NCBI GenBank assembly: GCA_002633005.1 | Contig: NMRA01000959.1 | Span: forward strand, 1 to 64,000 | From: Phoronis australis | Taxonomy: Eukaryota; Phoronida; Phoronidae | Length of the DNA: 64,000 bases | Direction of reading: 5' to 3' | Shown here: piece by piece, positions 24,579 to 35,449 of the stretch | Numbering within the stretch: position 1 is the first letter of the stretch | Layout of the letters: the number at the start of each line of letters is the position of its first letter | Translations under genes and position numbers: made by a program | Notes under the pieces: generated by a model | Databases searched by the model: none | What the model saw: the letters and a program-made list of their open reading frames with translations, nothing else | Told to the model about the DNA's origin: nothing

Positions 24579-25771
24579 AGCAGAATCCTCTTTGTGCCTC
24601 GACTACGAAAATCAAATGTTCCTTCCCACAGTACGTGTATATATGTAGGCTACACTTCTAAGCTTGAGAAACAAGATTAGGCTGAGGTGAGTATCCATTA
24701 TGTTTATCTTTAAGGCCCGACAATACGCATTATTTCTGGTCTGACAGACGATGCTTCGGATCAATGTTAATTATGCTGATTTTTCAAAAATTTATGAAAG
24801 ACTCAGGTCATCAAATTGTATCAACAGTTAAAAGGAAAGGCGAATTTTGGAGGATCTCAAACTCATTCGCCACAAAATCTAAACCAACGAGATTCGTCTA
24901 ACAACTCGCTTTAGTGTTATTAGTTTCCAGTGCACGAAAATGACGCAACTTTACAGCTGTCAAGTCATGAATGCAAGTGTACAGCTACATCTACCGGCAG
25001 TTCTCAGAGCTAAAAGAAAAGTCAGTGATTGTTAACCTACTAATGCTGTATCAGTTTGCTGAATTGAACAATGGCTCCTCTTTGACACAAGGATCTCGCA
25101 AGAAAGGCTGCTTGAAGTAAAGGTGTCAAAGCTGGCCACGTGTTCAGCCTTCAATCACTAAAGGGGATGAGCTGGAACTTGCTTGGAATAATACGAAGAA
25201 TTTTCGGTTTATAAAGGGGTATTTTCCATTTTATAAATACACTCAATGGGGTTTTCAAGATCAGTTCTTTGAATTTGTTGCAATTTAAGGGTTCATTTTC
25301 GAAAAACTTGTCTTGACCTTCAATGCCTCAAATCAAAGAGTCAATTTTGAGGTCTTATGCATCCTTAACCTATGTCCGTCTTTCATGCATTCACAGTTTA
25401 ACTCGCATCATTTATTTGCTTCAAGTTTGCATTTGCTTGCGATTAACCCCCTCTAGCGGGGTGTATTGCTACATGTTTCTTGAATTTTTCTCTTTGACAA
25501 ACCTAACCACTCTCATGTTTGTCCATGTGAACCAATAAAATGAATGTGTTCCTTACGGACGGTCTGGTGTTCATTTACATGTACCTCGTAATGATCGCCG
25601 ACGTTAAGTTCACTTTCAGATCGTGTGAACTGCAGACTAGAAAAGGAAGAGAAGTTGGTTGATATACAGAAAAGCCTGTGACCCTGACTTACTTAATAAA
25701 TGACAAATTTTACGTCATTATGCCCATGGGGGCTGGGGCTTCAAAAAAACTAGTGCCAAATATAATCACCA
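24579..25771. other. Intergenic or intronic, no gene recognised
   Basis: No domain-bearing frame was found. Later exons of the BTB gene (minus strand) would be expected below 26584, but none could be recognised here. Confidence 0.4.
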
Positions 25772-25842
25772 CTTTTAAAACAAAACTTGAAGAAAGATGA
25801 TTTAAAAATCATCTTTCTTCAAGTTTTGTTTTGGGTTAAAAG
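25772..25842. repeat. Near-perfect hairpin palindrome
   Basis: Two perfectly complementary 27-base arms (25777-25803 and 25806-25832) are separated by only two bases. An outer stem (cttttaa / ttaaaag) continues after a small bulge. The arms contain the word acttgaagaaagatgattt. No transposon ends or flanking duplication were recognised. Confidence 0.9.
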
Positions 25843-26589
25843 CCAGATACTCGGTTGACAATGAATTTCGAAATTTGGATAATTCCATCATTTGCTTTTA
25901 CATTACATTAACAATATTTTATGATGAGGTTTATATTATATGTTGTAAACCTGCATGGAAAGCACTTGTCATATTGTTTTAGTGCAACAACAGGGCCAAA
26001 GTTTTTCAATTCCATATCTAAAACCATGCCAACAAACTTGCTTTCAAATTTTTGAGGGTCTGACATCCAAGGGATTTAAACAAATCAAAAAGTACTGAAA
26101 ATGGCAGGTCAAAATCTATCATTTAAAACCAAATGCCATCACTGTCCAAATAAGCCAGGCAGAAAATTCACCACCCACCAGAATCCTTTCGGTGATACAG
26201 GTATCAACAATTTGTTCGATGTCTTTCAATTATTAGCAGGAAGAACACTTTCAGTATTTAGTAAATTATGTTTTAATTATTCATAGGCCAGAAGCTTTTC
26301 AGCGAATCATGCCTCACACTTAATAAAATATCAAAGTCGCGTTGTTATCAAATGGGAAACTGGTCATTTTTAACACGTCTGCACACGGCAGGGGATATCA
26401 TGCCATACCACCTGCCGCCCGGAGGGCTAAAAATGACCAATTTCCGATTTTCAGAACTGAGCTACACTATCTCTACTGAGTCACCTAGCGACGATGGTGG
26501 TTAGACTACTGTCTGTATGCTAAAGTAAGGCATTGCGACAATACGGTATACGACTATGATTATGAACTAGACCTATACAGAAAACTTAC

Positions 26590-26872
26590 CAGCATATATG
26601 AAGTTCAACAGAGACTCAAAGACACAGGTTTCTATTTCATAAAGAACAACACTGTCCGACGTTTTCTCAGCTAATCCTCCCGTGAACATGGCATGAAAGT
26701 ATTCACTGGAAGCCGATAACACCGCTTTGTGAGCGTGGAACGTTCGATCGCCAACTTTAAGTTCAGCGTCACAAAACTCGTCAACACTTCGCTGTTTGTT
26801 TAATCGCTGGAGTAAAAAGCAAGCATATTCACGGGTATCGAAGCTATAGGTTTGTGTAGATACTGTCGGCAT
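26590..26872 (-). CDS. BTB/POZ domain protein, first coding exon
   Basis: From the ATG at 26872-26870 the minus strand encodes 94 codons plus one base. It then meets a canonical donor CTG|GTAAGT, so the exon ends at 26590 in phase 1. Residues 15-94 form the first two thirds of a BTB/POZ domain: the start helix (ACFLLQRLNKQR), the D-A-E-L-x-V-G-D-R-T-F strand pair, the conserved HAHKAVLSASSEYFHAMF core, then VFESLLNFIYAG, after which the intron interrupts. This is the common start of KLHL- and ZBTB-type proteins, which act as cullin-3 adaptors or as transcription factors. The partner domain (BACK/Kelch, zinc fingers or other) lies on exons I could not find, so the subfamily is open. BTB domains dimerise. 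No frameshift or stop is seen, so the gene looks intact here. Confidence 0.85.
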
Positions 26873-26975
26873 TTTGCAAATTTATCGTTTGTTGTTAGAA
26901 ACCGAAGGAAAGTTTCTCAGTCTTCTGTTATGATTAGACACTATCACTTCCTTCCTTTTCCGGTTTACACTGCCC
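26873..26975 (-). promoter_or_regulatory. Possible promoter of the BTB gene (ETS-like sites)
   Basis: Upstream of the BTB start codon the minus strand holds ACCGGAAAAGGAAGGAAGTG (about 26944-26963), which contains one or two ETS-type GGAA cores of the kind common in animal core promoters, followed by an AT-rich leader. No TATA box is obvious. Assignment is by position and motif only. Confidence 0.25.
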
Positions 26976-27399
26976 TCTTTTGATAAAAGCATGACTTAAC
27001 CCTTGACTTTCGGCAAGGGAGTGGAGACCCCCAGTGAGCTATTAGTAATGAGGGATCTAATTCCCAGCAAGTCTATGTGTCCTGATAACATCCATCCATA
27101 GGATTGGTCATCAACAGCGTAATAAAAAAGACCAATAATTTCCAAGTTTTCGTCGAAGGACAAACACAAAGTTATGAGCAAAAGAAATAACTAATGGACC
27201 ACTTCATGTTCACATCTCTGAAGATTTTTCGACAAAAGTAAGAAAAGCCGGAAGAGAGCTGTACACGTTTTCAAACGAAAACAATATGGAGAATGCAACT
27301 ATACAATTCAACAAGCTCTATTGCAGTGAAAATGGTTAAAGAAATCAAGCAAGATATATCTACAGAAATATGCTTAGCACTGAGTTTCAGTGGCCACGA
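26976..27399. other. Intergenic between BTB gene and retrotransposon
   Basis: Contains a 61-codon minus-strand frame (26996-27181) with no recognisable domain. Nothing else is seen. Confidence 0.4.
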
Positions 27400-30040
27400 C
27401 CCACACTGAGCCTTCAAGGACCTGCGAAATACGTACAACAGTCTGGAATGAACACGGATTAAGTAACAAAACAGAGAACAAAAGTATTGTTGATTACTTA
27501 TGTTCTTTTGATTTGGAGTTGTGGAAACTTGGGTAACGAACGAAAATCTGTTTGATAACTTTTTGCCTGTGTACAACGAATGTTTCAGTAAAGTTAATTT
27601 AAAGAAGTGGATTTTGTGCGTTTTTAAAAAAAAGTGTTTACCTCGGTATGTAACTGAAAAAGGATCGTATTATTCTGTTGTGTTTACATGCCACCAGAGG
27701 GTGCAACAGTGTATGGAAATCAAATTGAAAAGAATGGTGTAGAAATCTTGAGAAGTGGTATTCAAGATGCCCTTTTAAATGCCCACGATGTATCTCTTTT
27801 GATTGTTGGCGATCTTAATGCTAGAATTGGCAAACTCTCTGATTATATTCAAGACGACTCAGCAGAGTGTTTGCCTACAGTCGAATGGTATGACTCGGAC
27901 ACCTTTAGTCCTTCAAGGATTAGTAAAGATCATTTTATTATTTCATTTTGAAAACCACTTGTGAGAATGTGTTGCGAGTTAAATGTTGTTTCATGTAACC
28001 GTATATTTCCAGGTGATGAGGAAGGTGAGTTCACGTGCTTATCTAATAAAGGACGTATTGTAGGCTAGTGTAGTTGATAATGTACTATTGACCACTGAAG
28101 TGTTCAATTTTGTATAAGAATGTAAAGTTGATTTATTGCATGTGTCTGATCACTTTCCTCTTGCTTCACCCAGTCACAGGATCACACTGTTCATAGCACA
28201 AATTATGTCGTCCGTAAATATGACATAGTTAGATGGAAGGCTGAAAGATGTAGTCAGTTCATGAACACGTTTGTCAGTGGGTTACAAGTGTTCTCTAGTG
28301 ATATTGCGTGGTATTTCACTCCTGCCTGTTCTCGGGAACATTTTTACGAAACTTATAAAAGCCCGTATAAGTTGAGCCAACGATAATGATTTATTTAACG
28401 AAGTTCAGGCTGGTTTTAGAAATAGTACAATAGACCAAATTTTTACCTTGCAAAGAATTATCCATAAGTACTTGGGTAAGCACAAAGGCAGATTTTATGT
28501 TACATTCGTTGATTTTTCTCCGGCCTTTGACATTATTTCACATAATTTTTGTGGAATAGGCTACACAAAAAAGAAATTCATGGTAGTTATTTAAATTTGA
28601 TGAAAAGTATGTATTCAAAACTAAGAAATGAGCGTAGGTTAATTGATGTTTTCAGTAATACTATTGGTACTCGCCAAGGGTGTACGTTTAGTCCTTTTTA
28701 TTTAGTATGTATTTGAACGAGTTTGTAGATTACTTAAAAAATCTTTAATTAGCGAAATTTGCATGAATGAGAATGAGCCTCAAAGTTGTATGTTGCTATA
28801 CGCTGATCATGATATGGTTGGTTGTGCAGAGACAGCATTTAAACTACAGCAACAAATTAACGCTCTGCATGAATACTGTCAGGATACTTAGGGGTATAAA
28901 AGTTAACCCTACAAAAACGAAAATAATGGTAATTAGAACGGCAGACCATAGAGAAAATACGAAAAATGACCGTTCGAAAATGAAAAAAATTAATGTCGTC
29001 TCATCAAACAAGTACCTGGGTATTTGCCTAACTTCTAAGTTAGTCTGGAAGCAAGCTAGAGAAAATTTGTCTCAGAAGGCACAGAAAGCAATGTTTTCAC
29101 TTAAACGTTTTCAGTCAAAATATAGACGACTTTCACCGAAAATTGCACACGGGATTTTTGATAAAATGGTATACCAAATCATTAGCTATGGAAGAGGTAT
29201 TTGGGTGCTTAAAGAATATTCTAGTATCAATTGAAATTATGTAAGCAATTGCTGGGTGTTGGAAGTAACTGACCAAATCATGCTGTCCTGGGAGAACTGA
29301 GAAGGTATCCGATTTATGTAAAGCTGTTTGTTAAATTAATCAAGTGTTGGTTTAAATTGTTAAAAATGCCAGCACATCGAAATCCAAAATCAGTCTATGA
29401 CAAGCTTGTCACACTGGACGAAGCTGGTAGGAAAAATTGCGTTTCATCTTTTGGGAATTTGCTGCAAAGACATGGTTTTGGATTGGTATGGTACAATCAG
29501 GAAGTTGGCTGCGAAGCATCTTTTCTTGTCATAATTTAGCACGAATTAAAGATTGTTTTTTACAAGGCTGGAGATTTTCTCTGGGAAATAGCTCAAAACT
29601 TAATACATTTTCCTCATTAAAAAATGATTTTGAAATTGAATCCCATCTGTTGCGTGATATTCCATATAACTTTTTAGCAACTATGGCTAAATTACGTTGC
29701 TCCAACAATAACTTGATGATACAACTGTAGAGCAAGATAGACATGCCCTTGTGGATTTAAAATACCGTGCGTGTTGTTTCTGTGTGTACCTAATTGAAGG
29801 TGTATACCATTTTATATGTGTTTGTAAAATGCACTGTTCCCTGAAAACTTTATACCTGAGTGTTGCTCGCGTGAACCAAATAAACGTAAATTTGTAAATC
29901 TAGTGAAAATATCGGAGCCCAATGCTCAGATCAATCTAATGAAATTTGTATTTCACGCTACTGCGATGAGGCAATACCTGATCAGGGATATCCTGTATAT
30001 TTGATGTAACATGTCGGCCAAGGCCTTAAATGTTGAAAAA
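27400..30040 (+). mobile_element. Non-LTR retrotransposon A, decayed, copy 1
   Basis: The pieces lie in the order expected of an APE-type non-LTR element, but in shifted frames. Endonuclease: VETWVTNENLFDNFLP near 27520 and LLIVGDLNARIGKLSDYI near 27800-27850. Reverse transcriptase: LFNEVQAGFRN near 28400, VTFVDFSPAFDIISHNF near 28500 and GTRQGCTFSPFY near 28675, then the catalytic box and the thumb, including KVNPTKTKIMV and SSNKYLGICL (to 29234). A C-terminal tail follows to about 30010. The catalytic YADD box reads Y-A-D-H-D (28799-28813), an extra codon that should abolish activity. Part of the segment between endonuclease and reverse transcriptase is missing. Many stops and frameshifts make it a dead copy. 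It looks I/Nimb- or L1-like, but the clade is not resolved. Region 28978-30040 is nearly identical to 32640-33700. Confidence 0.8.
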
Positions 30041-30049
30041 TAGATGAAT

Positions 30050-30960
30050 ATATATAACATCCACTCAATCATTTTTAAAAGTAATGCAGTGCAACTGGCT
30101 CCACTTGTGATCCTCATAAGGAATCATCACTTAGAGCTAGCATTGTCCCGTCTGACTGGAGAAATCCAGCCCACCTCCTATTTACTTCCCAATCACACGC
30201 CAAAGTCGGTCCAGGAGGTTCAATATTTCGGCGTTACCATCTCACATGATCTCAAATGTTCATCCCACATAAGCAACATCCAAAAGAAAGCAAATAAAAC
30301 TCTGGGCTTTCTTCGGCGAAACTTGCGTATAAGCAGCCAACGATGTAAAGCGTTTGCGTATAAAACAATGGTGCGACCCACCTTGGAGTACGCCTCTACT
30401 GTTTAGGACACGTGTACCCAAAACGACATTGCAGCTGTAGAGAAAGTACAGAGGAGAGCTGTTCGCTGGGACACGAGACGGTTCAATCGTCCAATCCTCT
30501 GTCCAATGTTAGAAACCTTAAACTGGCACACCCTCAGCCACAGACGCAAAATCTGTGGGCTGAAAACACTTTACAAATGCAGTATGGTACGAATTCGGTG
30601 ATCATCGACTCTGATGTCCTTATCCCAGATCTTACTGTCTCGGGTATTTGTACCAGAAGATCATCCTGTTATAGTATTCCAATGAATAGGAAAGATTACA
30701 GGAAAAAGGCATTTCCTCCTAGAACAGTAAGAATAGCTTGCCGGCCTACATTATATCACCCAATTCTCTTGAAATCTTTGCCAGCAAGCTATCTGTCTTT
30801 CTGAAGTAACATAGTGGGATGCTTCCATTTGGGGCACCCGCTTACTGACTGCTTTGTCTGTTAACGATCTAGCAATGTTAACCGACCTCTGAAGTGACGC
30901 CCACTATATATTTCCTGTTAAACCTTTTCTTCTTCCTCTTCTTAATTTAAAAGACCACAC
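30050..30960 (+). mobile_element. Non-LTR retrotransposon B, internally deleted, copy 1
   Basis: It follows element A directly. Its sequence encodes the late reverse-transcriptase thumb and C-terminal part of a jockey/CR1-type element: VQYFGVTISHDLK, SSHISNIQKKANKTLGFLRR, KTMVRPTLEYASTV, then a decayed tail ending 'cttcttcctcttcttaattt'. Compared with the copy at 33706-35286 it lacks 684 bp covering the catalytic core. The junction falls in a shared 'aaat' (30167 region), as in a microhomology deletion. Stops interrupt the frame after 'YASTV'. Both copies start mid-domain, so B was 5'-truncated before duplication. Confidence 0.75.
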
Positions 30961-31519
30961 TCTTTCCAGATTATTATGTTACCGTATACCAAAGAAGATC
31001 AACGATAACGAGAACATTTCATTGAGTGTGACCATGGACATCTTAATACTGTGATGTCTATTAGTGGGACGATGTCATCGCGCCATTCAGGTATGCAACA
31101 GTGACATCTTTTGACGAAAATCATTAATCTATTTTTCGAGTGCAGGAACTCCGATATTTTGCAACAGATATCAAAGACAAAAACGCACGGCTTCCAAAAT
31201 TCGAGAAGCTGGACTTTAAGATTCATTTGTGCAAAAGAATGTGGTCTGAAGAAAACGTTTTTTTGAAGTAGTCAGTACAATAAATATACAGAACCAGAAA
31301 GCCATGAGTCATTGTAACTGTTCTAAACAGTGCTGTAGTGGTAAGTGGGCGTCCAATGCCCACCGTATCTACTTGAGCATTGAATTGAAAGATTTATTTA
31401 CATCGCAAAACCTGATGCAAACATGAAGGCCTATTTTTTGTTTCACGAGTGAGTATTTGCATAGAGTCTGCAGTGCCGAATCTACGATGTCAGAGAAAGG
31501 ATTCCAGCCACACGTACAT
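30961..31519. other. Intergenic
   Basis: Short frames only. No gene recognised. Confidence 0.4.
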
Positions 31520-31697
31520 TGTGCAGGAAGGCAAAGTAGACTGCGACGCAGCATAGAAGGGAACTGGCGACGGTGTGGCATCTTTCTTGAAGAGAGCTTC
31601 ATCGTGATTGTACAGGAAGGCAGAGCAGATTGCGACGTAGCAGAAAAGGGAACTGCCGACGGTGTGGCATCCTTCTTGAAGAGAGCTTCATTGTGAT
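31520..31697. repeat. Tandem duplication, 2 x 89 bp
   Basis: The segment from 'tgtgcaggaaggcaaagtag' to 'gagcttcatcgtgat' is repeated at once from 31609 with about ten differences. Open frames cross it on both strands (31369-31821 minus, 150 codons; 31457-31696 plus). On the minus strand the unit keeps an A-L-F-K-K-D-A-T-P-S-like peptide, but the 89-bp period shifts the frame in the second copy. No gene is claimed. Confidence 0.85.
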
Positions 31698-32009
31698 CTT
31701 TTTTGTAATCACAAGGTAAACAGGTTTTGTCGCGCACACCATGAATACAATTTGTGCAATACTTCAGTCGTGACAATACCGGAAATTGCTTAATACTTGA
31801 CACGACTGAGACAACCCTCACGGACCATTCGCTTATTATCTACTAGAAATCAGGAAAACGAAAGTCATGGGCACTTTTAGAGCTCAACAATTTGAATGAG
31901 ACTCAGAGAAATGCAAACGATACTTAAACTTGTTACAAGATGATCAAAAGGACACATATCTTATGCCAAGCACAATCCTATAAGAACATGTAAGCAAAGA
32001 TGTCTGGGA

Positions 32010-32252
32010 ATAGTTAATATATGGACGCTGAGGTTGGCCAGTAGAGAAATATACCAAATAATCGAACCACATGTCTCTCTCTGCCGGTCTAGTGCTCTCT
32101 CCACTGAGCAACTGAGGACCCGGTGTCTGTGCAATTACTGTCTACAGTCAACTGTTATGTCATCCCTCCCATGAGCTTTGCTTGGCATTTTTCACACTGG
32201 ATTTGGTATATTTCACTACTGGCCAACCTCAGCGTCTACATATTTACTATAT
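32010..32252. repeat. Foldback element with a tRNA-like sequence at one arm
   Basis: About 45-50 bases at the left (32010-32058, including 'gacgctgaggttggcca' and 'gtagagaaatataccaaa') recur as the reverse complement at the right (32202-32252, 'tttggtatatttcactactgg' and 'ccaacctcagcgtc'). The loop of about 140 bases carries a tRNA-like promoter on the minus strand (32056-32121). The arrangement fits two head-to-head SINE copies, or a SINE whose tail was duplicated in inverse. Confidence 0.75.
32056..32121 (-). repeat. tRNA-derived SINE head (Ala-like), minus strand
   Basis: The minus strand reads CTCAGTTGCTCAGTGGAGAG, then AGCACTAGACCGGCAG, then TGGTTCGATTATT. It has a good A box (TTGCTCAGTGG) and a near-consensus B box (GGTTCGATTAT), with a D-stem GCTC/GAGC. 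The 5' two thirds match the tRNA-like sequence at 48894-48964 closely. The anticodon-stem and T-arm pairing is decayed, so this is a SINE promoter and not a functional tRNA. Confidence 0.6.
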
Positions 32253-32475
32253 GTAATTAACACATATTTGTAAATTGTTGATTGTATATATAATTGTACA
32301 AATCCGTTTCCAACTAAGGCACAAGGGGCAAGATGCCTGGCAGGGGCGTTATGCCCCATATCCGATTGACACAGTACCCTAAGTATGCACAGTTAAATAA
32401 ACATTCCATTAAAGTTTAAAATGTCAATTTTATGTGTAGTTAAGTCGTGTTAAGTTCAGTAAAATATCAATCTTC

Positions 32476-32638
32476 AAGTACTGCATGTTAACAAGCTCGT
32501 GTACTTGTAGAAAAACGCACATCACAAGAAACGCGCATTACTTTATTCAACAAACCACAACAACTAGCTTATCTATCAAATTTATCGCAACACAGTAACA
32601 GTCGCAATAATTATTTGCACGAAGATGGGCAAACCAGA
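32476..32638. repeat. 163-bp direct repeat flanking the second A+B retro-element (left copy)
   Basis: Matches 35287-35449 with no indel and about two substitutions. The right copy is the 3' end of the pogo-like transposon, including its last codons. The left copy stops one base before an N (32639). Confidence 0.95.
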
Positions 32639-32639
32639 N
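32639..32639. other. Undetermined base at a duplication edge
   Basis: A single N lies exactly between the left 163-bp repeat and the first base of the second retro-element copy, a likely assembly join. Confidence 0.9.
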
Positions 32640-33705
32640 ATGAAAAAAATTGATGTCGTCTCATCAAACAAGTACCTGGGCATTTGCCTAATTTCTAAGT
32701 TAGTCTGGAAGCAAGCTACAGAAAATTTGTCTCAGAAGGCACAGAAAGCAATGTTTTCACTTAAACCTTTTCAGTCAAAATGTAGACGACTTTCACCGAA
32801 AATTGCACACGGGATTTTTGATAAAACGGTATACCAAATCATTAGCTATGGAAGAGATATTTCGGGGCTTAAAGAATATTGTAGTATCAATTGAAATTCT
32901 GTAAGCAATTGCTGGGTGTTGGAAGTAACTGACCAAATCATGCTGTCCTGGGAGAACTGAGAAGGTATCCGATTTATGTAAAGCTGTTTGTTAAATTAAT
33001 CAAGTGTTGGTTTAAATTGTTAAAAATGCCAGCACATCGAAATCCAAAATCAGTCTATGACAAGCTTGTCACACTGGACGAAGCTGGTAGGAAAAATTGT
33101 GTTTCATATTTTGGGAATTTGCTGCAAAGACATGGTTTTGGATTGGTATGGTACAATCAGGGAGTTGGCTGCGAAGCTTCTTTTCTTGTCATAATTTAGC
33201 ACGAATTAAAGATTTTTTACAAGACGGGATATTTTCTTTGGGAATAGCTCAAAACATTTTCCTCATTCAAAATTGATTATGAAATTGAATCCCATCTGTT
33301 GCGTGATATTCCATATAACTTTTTAGCAACTATGGCTAAATTACGTTGCTCCAACAATAACTTGATGATACAACTGTAGAGCAAGATAGACATGCCCTTG
33401 TGGTTTTAAAATACCATGCGTGTTGTTTCTGTGTGTCCCTAATTGAAGGTGTATACCATTTTATATGTGTTTGTAAAATGCACTGTTCCCTGAGAACTGC
33501 ATTTATACCTGAGTGTTGCTCGCGTGAACCAAATAAACGTAAATTTGTAAAGCTAGTGAAAATATCGGAGCCCAATGCTCAGATTAATCTAATGAAATTT
33601 TTATTTCACGCTACTGCGATGAGGCAAAAGCTGATCAGCGATATCCTGTAAATTTTATGTAACATGTCGGCCAAGGCCTTAAATGTTGAAAAATAGATGA
33701 ATATA
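32640..33705 (+). mobile_element. Non-LTR retrotransposon A, 3' fragment, copy 2
   Basis: Nearly identical to 28978-30040. It starts inside the reverse-transcriptase thumb (MKKIDVVSSNKYLGICL) and runs through the C-terminal region (MLKMPAHRNPKSVYDKL and later IPECCSREPNKRKFV) to the same end, 'tgttgaaaaatagatgaata'. It lacks the endonuclease and catalytic core because it begins at the N. Small deletions occur relative to copy 1 (for example near 33213-33260). Confidence 0.85.
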
Positions 33706-35286
33706 TATAACATCCACTCAATCATTCTTAAAAGCAATGCAGTGTAACTGGCTCCACCTGTGATCCTCATAAGGAATCATCACTTAGAGCTGGCATTGTC
33801 CCGTCTGACTGGAGAAATTCAAACGTAATCCCTGTTTTCAAAGAAGGATAAAAAACTTACCTGAGAACTACAGACCTACACTGTATATCACTAACCAGTA
33901 TGGTGTGTAAAATGCTTGAAGACATAATTGTCCACACGATTTTAGAGCACTGTGACTCAAATAACATGTCCGAAACAACATGGATTCCGTTCAAAATTGC
34001 CTTGTGAAACTCAACTGTTGGGCTTCATTAGTGAGATTAGTGAGCACGTTGAGAATGGTAATAGTGTTGATGCTCTCATAATGGATTTTTGTAAAGCCTT
34101 CGATAATGTAAACCACTCTTTACTGATTCACAAACTAAACTGATACGGTATATCAGGTGCTATTAATAACTGGATCGCAAGTTTTATAACTGGACGACAA
34201 CAAACTGTGGTTGTCAGAAGCGAGAAGTCGCCAAGTATACCTGTGGAGTCTGGGATACCCCAAGGCTCAGTATTAGGCACCTGCTTGTTTCTATTATACA
34301 TAAACGATATTCCCCTTGGCCTGTCTGGCAAAATCAAACTATTTGCAGACGATACAATATGCTACAACATTGCCAACTCAGCCTCTGACAGAGAGGCTCT
34401 GCTGAAAGATTTAGATAGTGTTGCTCTGTGGGAGGCCAGGTGGCTTATGGCTATCCAACCGGACAAGTGTAGTGCCTTCACCCTGACCAGAAAACGCCAA
34501 ATACAGCCCACTTCCTATGTACTTCACAATCACACGCCAAAGTCGGTCAAAGAGGTTAAATATTTGGGCGTTACCATCTCACATGATCTCATATGGTCAT
34601 CCCACATAAGCAACATCCAGAAGAAAGCAAATAAAACACTGGGTTCTTCTTCGGCGAAACTTCCGTATACGCAGCCAACGATGTAAGGAGTTTGCGTATA
34701 AAACAATTGTTCGACCCACCTTGGAGTACGCCTCTACTGTTTAGGACACTTATACCCAAAGAGACATTGCAGCTGTAGAGAAAGTGCAGAGGAGAGCTGT
34801 TCGCTGGGACACGAGACGGTTCAATCGTCTATCCTCTGTCCAATGTTAGAAACTTTAAACTGGCACACCCTCAGCCATAGACGCAAACTCTGTGGGCTGA
34901 AAACTCTTTACAAATGCAGTATGGTAAGAATTCGGTGATCATCAACTCTGATGTTGTCCTTATCCCAGATCTTGCTGTCTCGGGCATTTGTACCAGAAGG
35001 TCATCCTGTTATAGTATTCCAATGAATAGGACAGATTACAGGAAAAAGGCATTTCCTCCTAGGGACTGGAATAGCTTGCCGGCCTACATTATATCACTCA
35101 ATTCTCTTGAAATCTTTGCCAGCAAGCTATCTGTCTTTCTGAAGTAACAGTGGGGTGCTTCCATTTGGGGCACAAGCTTACTGACTGCTTTGTCTGTTAA
35201 CGATCTAGCAATGTTAACCGACCTTTGAAGTGACGTCCACTATATATATCCTGTTAAACCTTTTCTTCTTCCTCTTCTTAATTTAA
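33706..35286 (+). mobile_element. Non-LTR retrotransposon B, fuller copy
   Basis: It carries the reverse-transcriptase fingers and palm of a jockey/CR1-type element: IVPSDWRNSNVIPVF, then a decayed segment, LIMDFCKAFDNVNHSLLIHKL (34080-34140), SGIPQGSVLG (about 34248-34277), FADDT (34342-34356, catalytic) and KSVKEVKYLGVTISHDL, then thumb and tail to about 35147. It ends with a 3'UTR closing in 'cttcttaatttaaaa'. There is one stop after HKLN and frameshifts elsewhere. It is 5'-truncated at the same point as copy 1, directly behind element A. Confidence 0.8.
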
Positions 35287-35449
35287 AAGTACTGCATGTT
35301 AACAAGCTCGTGTACTTGTAGAAAAACGCACATCACAAGAAATGCGCATTACTTTATTCAACAAACCACAACAAATAGCTTATCTATCAAATTTATCGCA
35401 ACACAGTAACAGTCGCAATAATTATTTGCACGAAGATGGGCAAACCAGA
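35287..35449. repeat. 163-bp direct repeat (right copy)
   Basis: Right partner of 32476-32638. It is continuous with the pogo-like transposase gene and contains its stop codon region. Confidence 0.95.
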
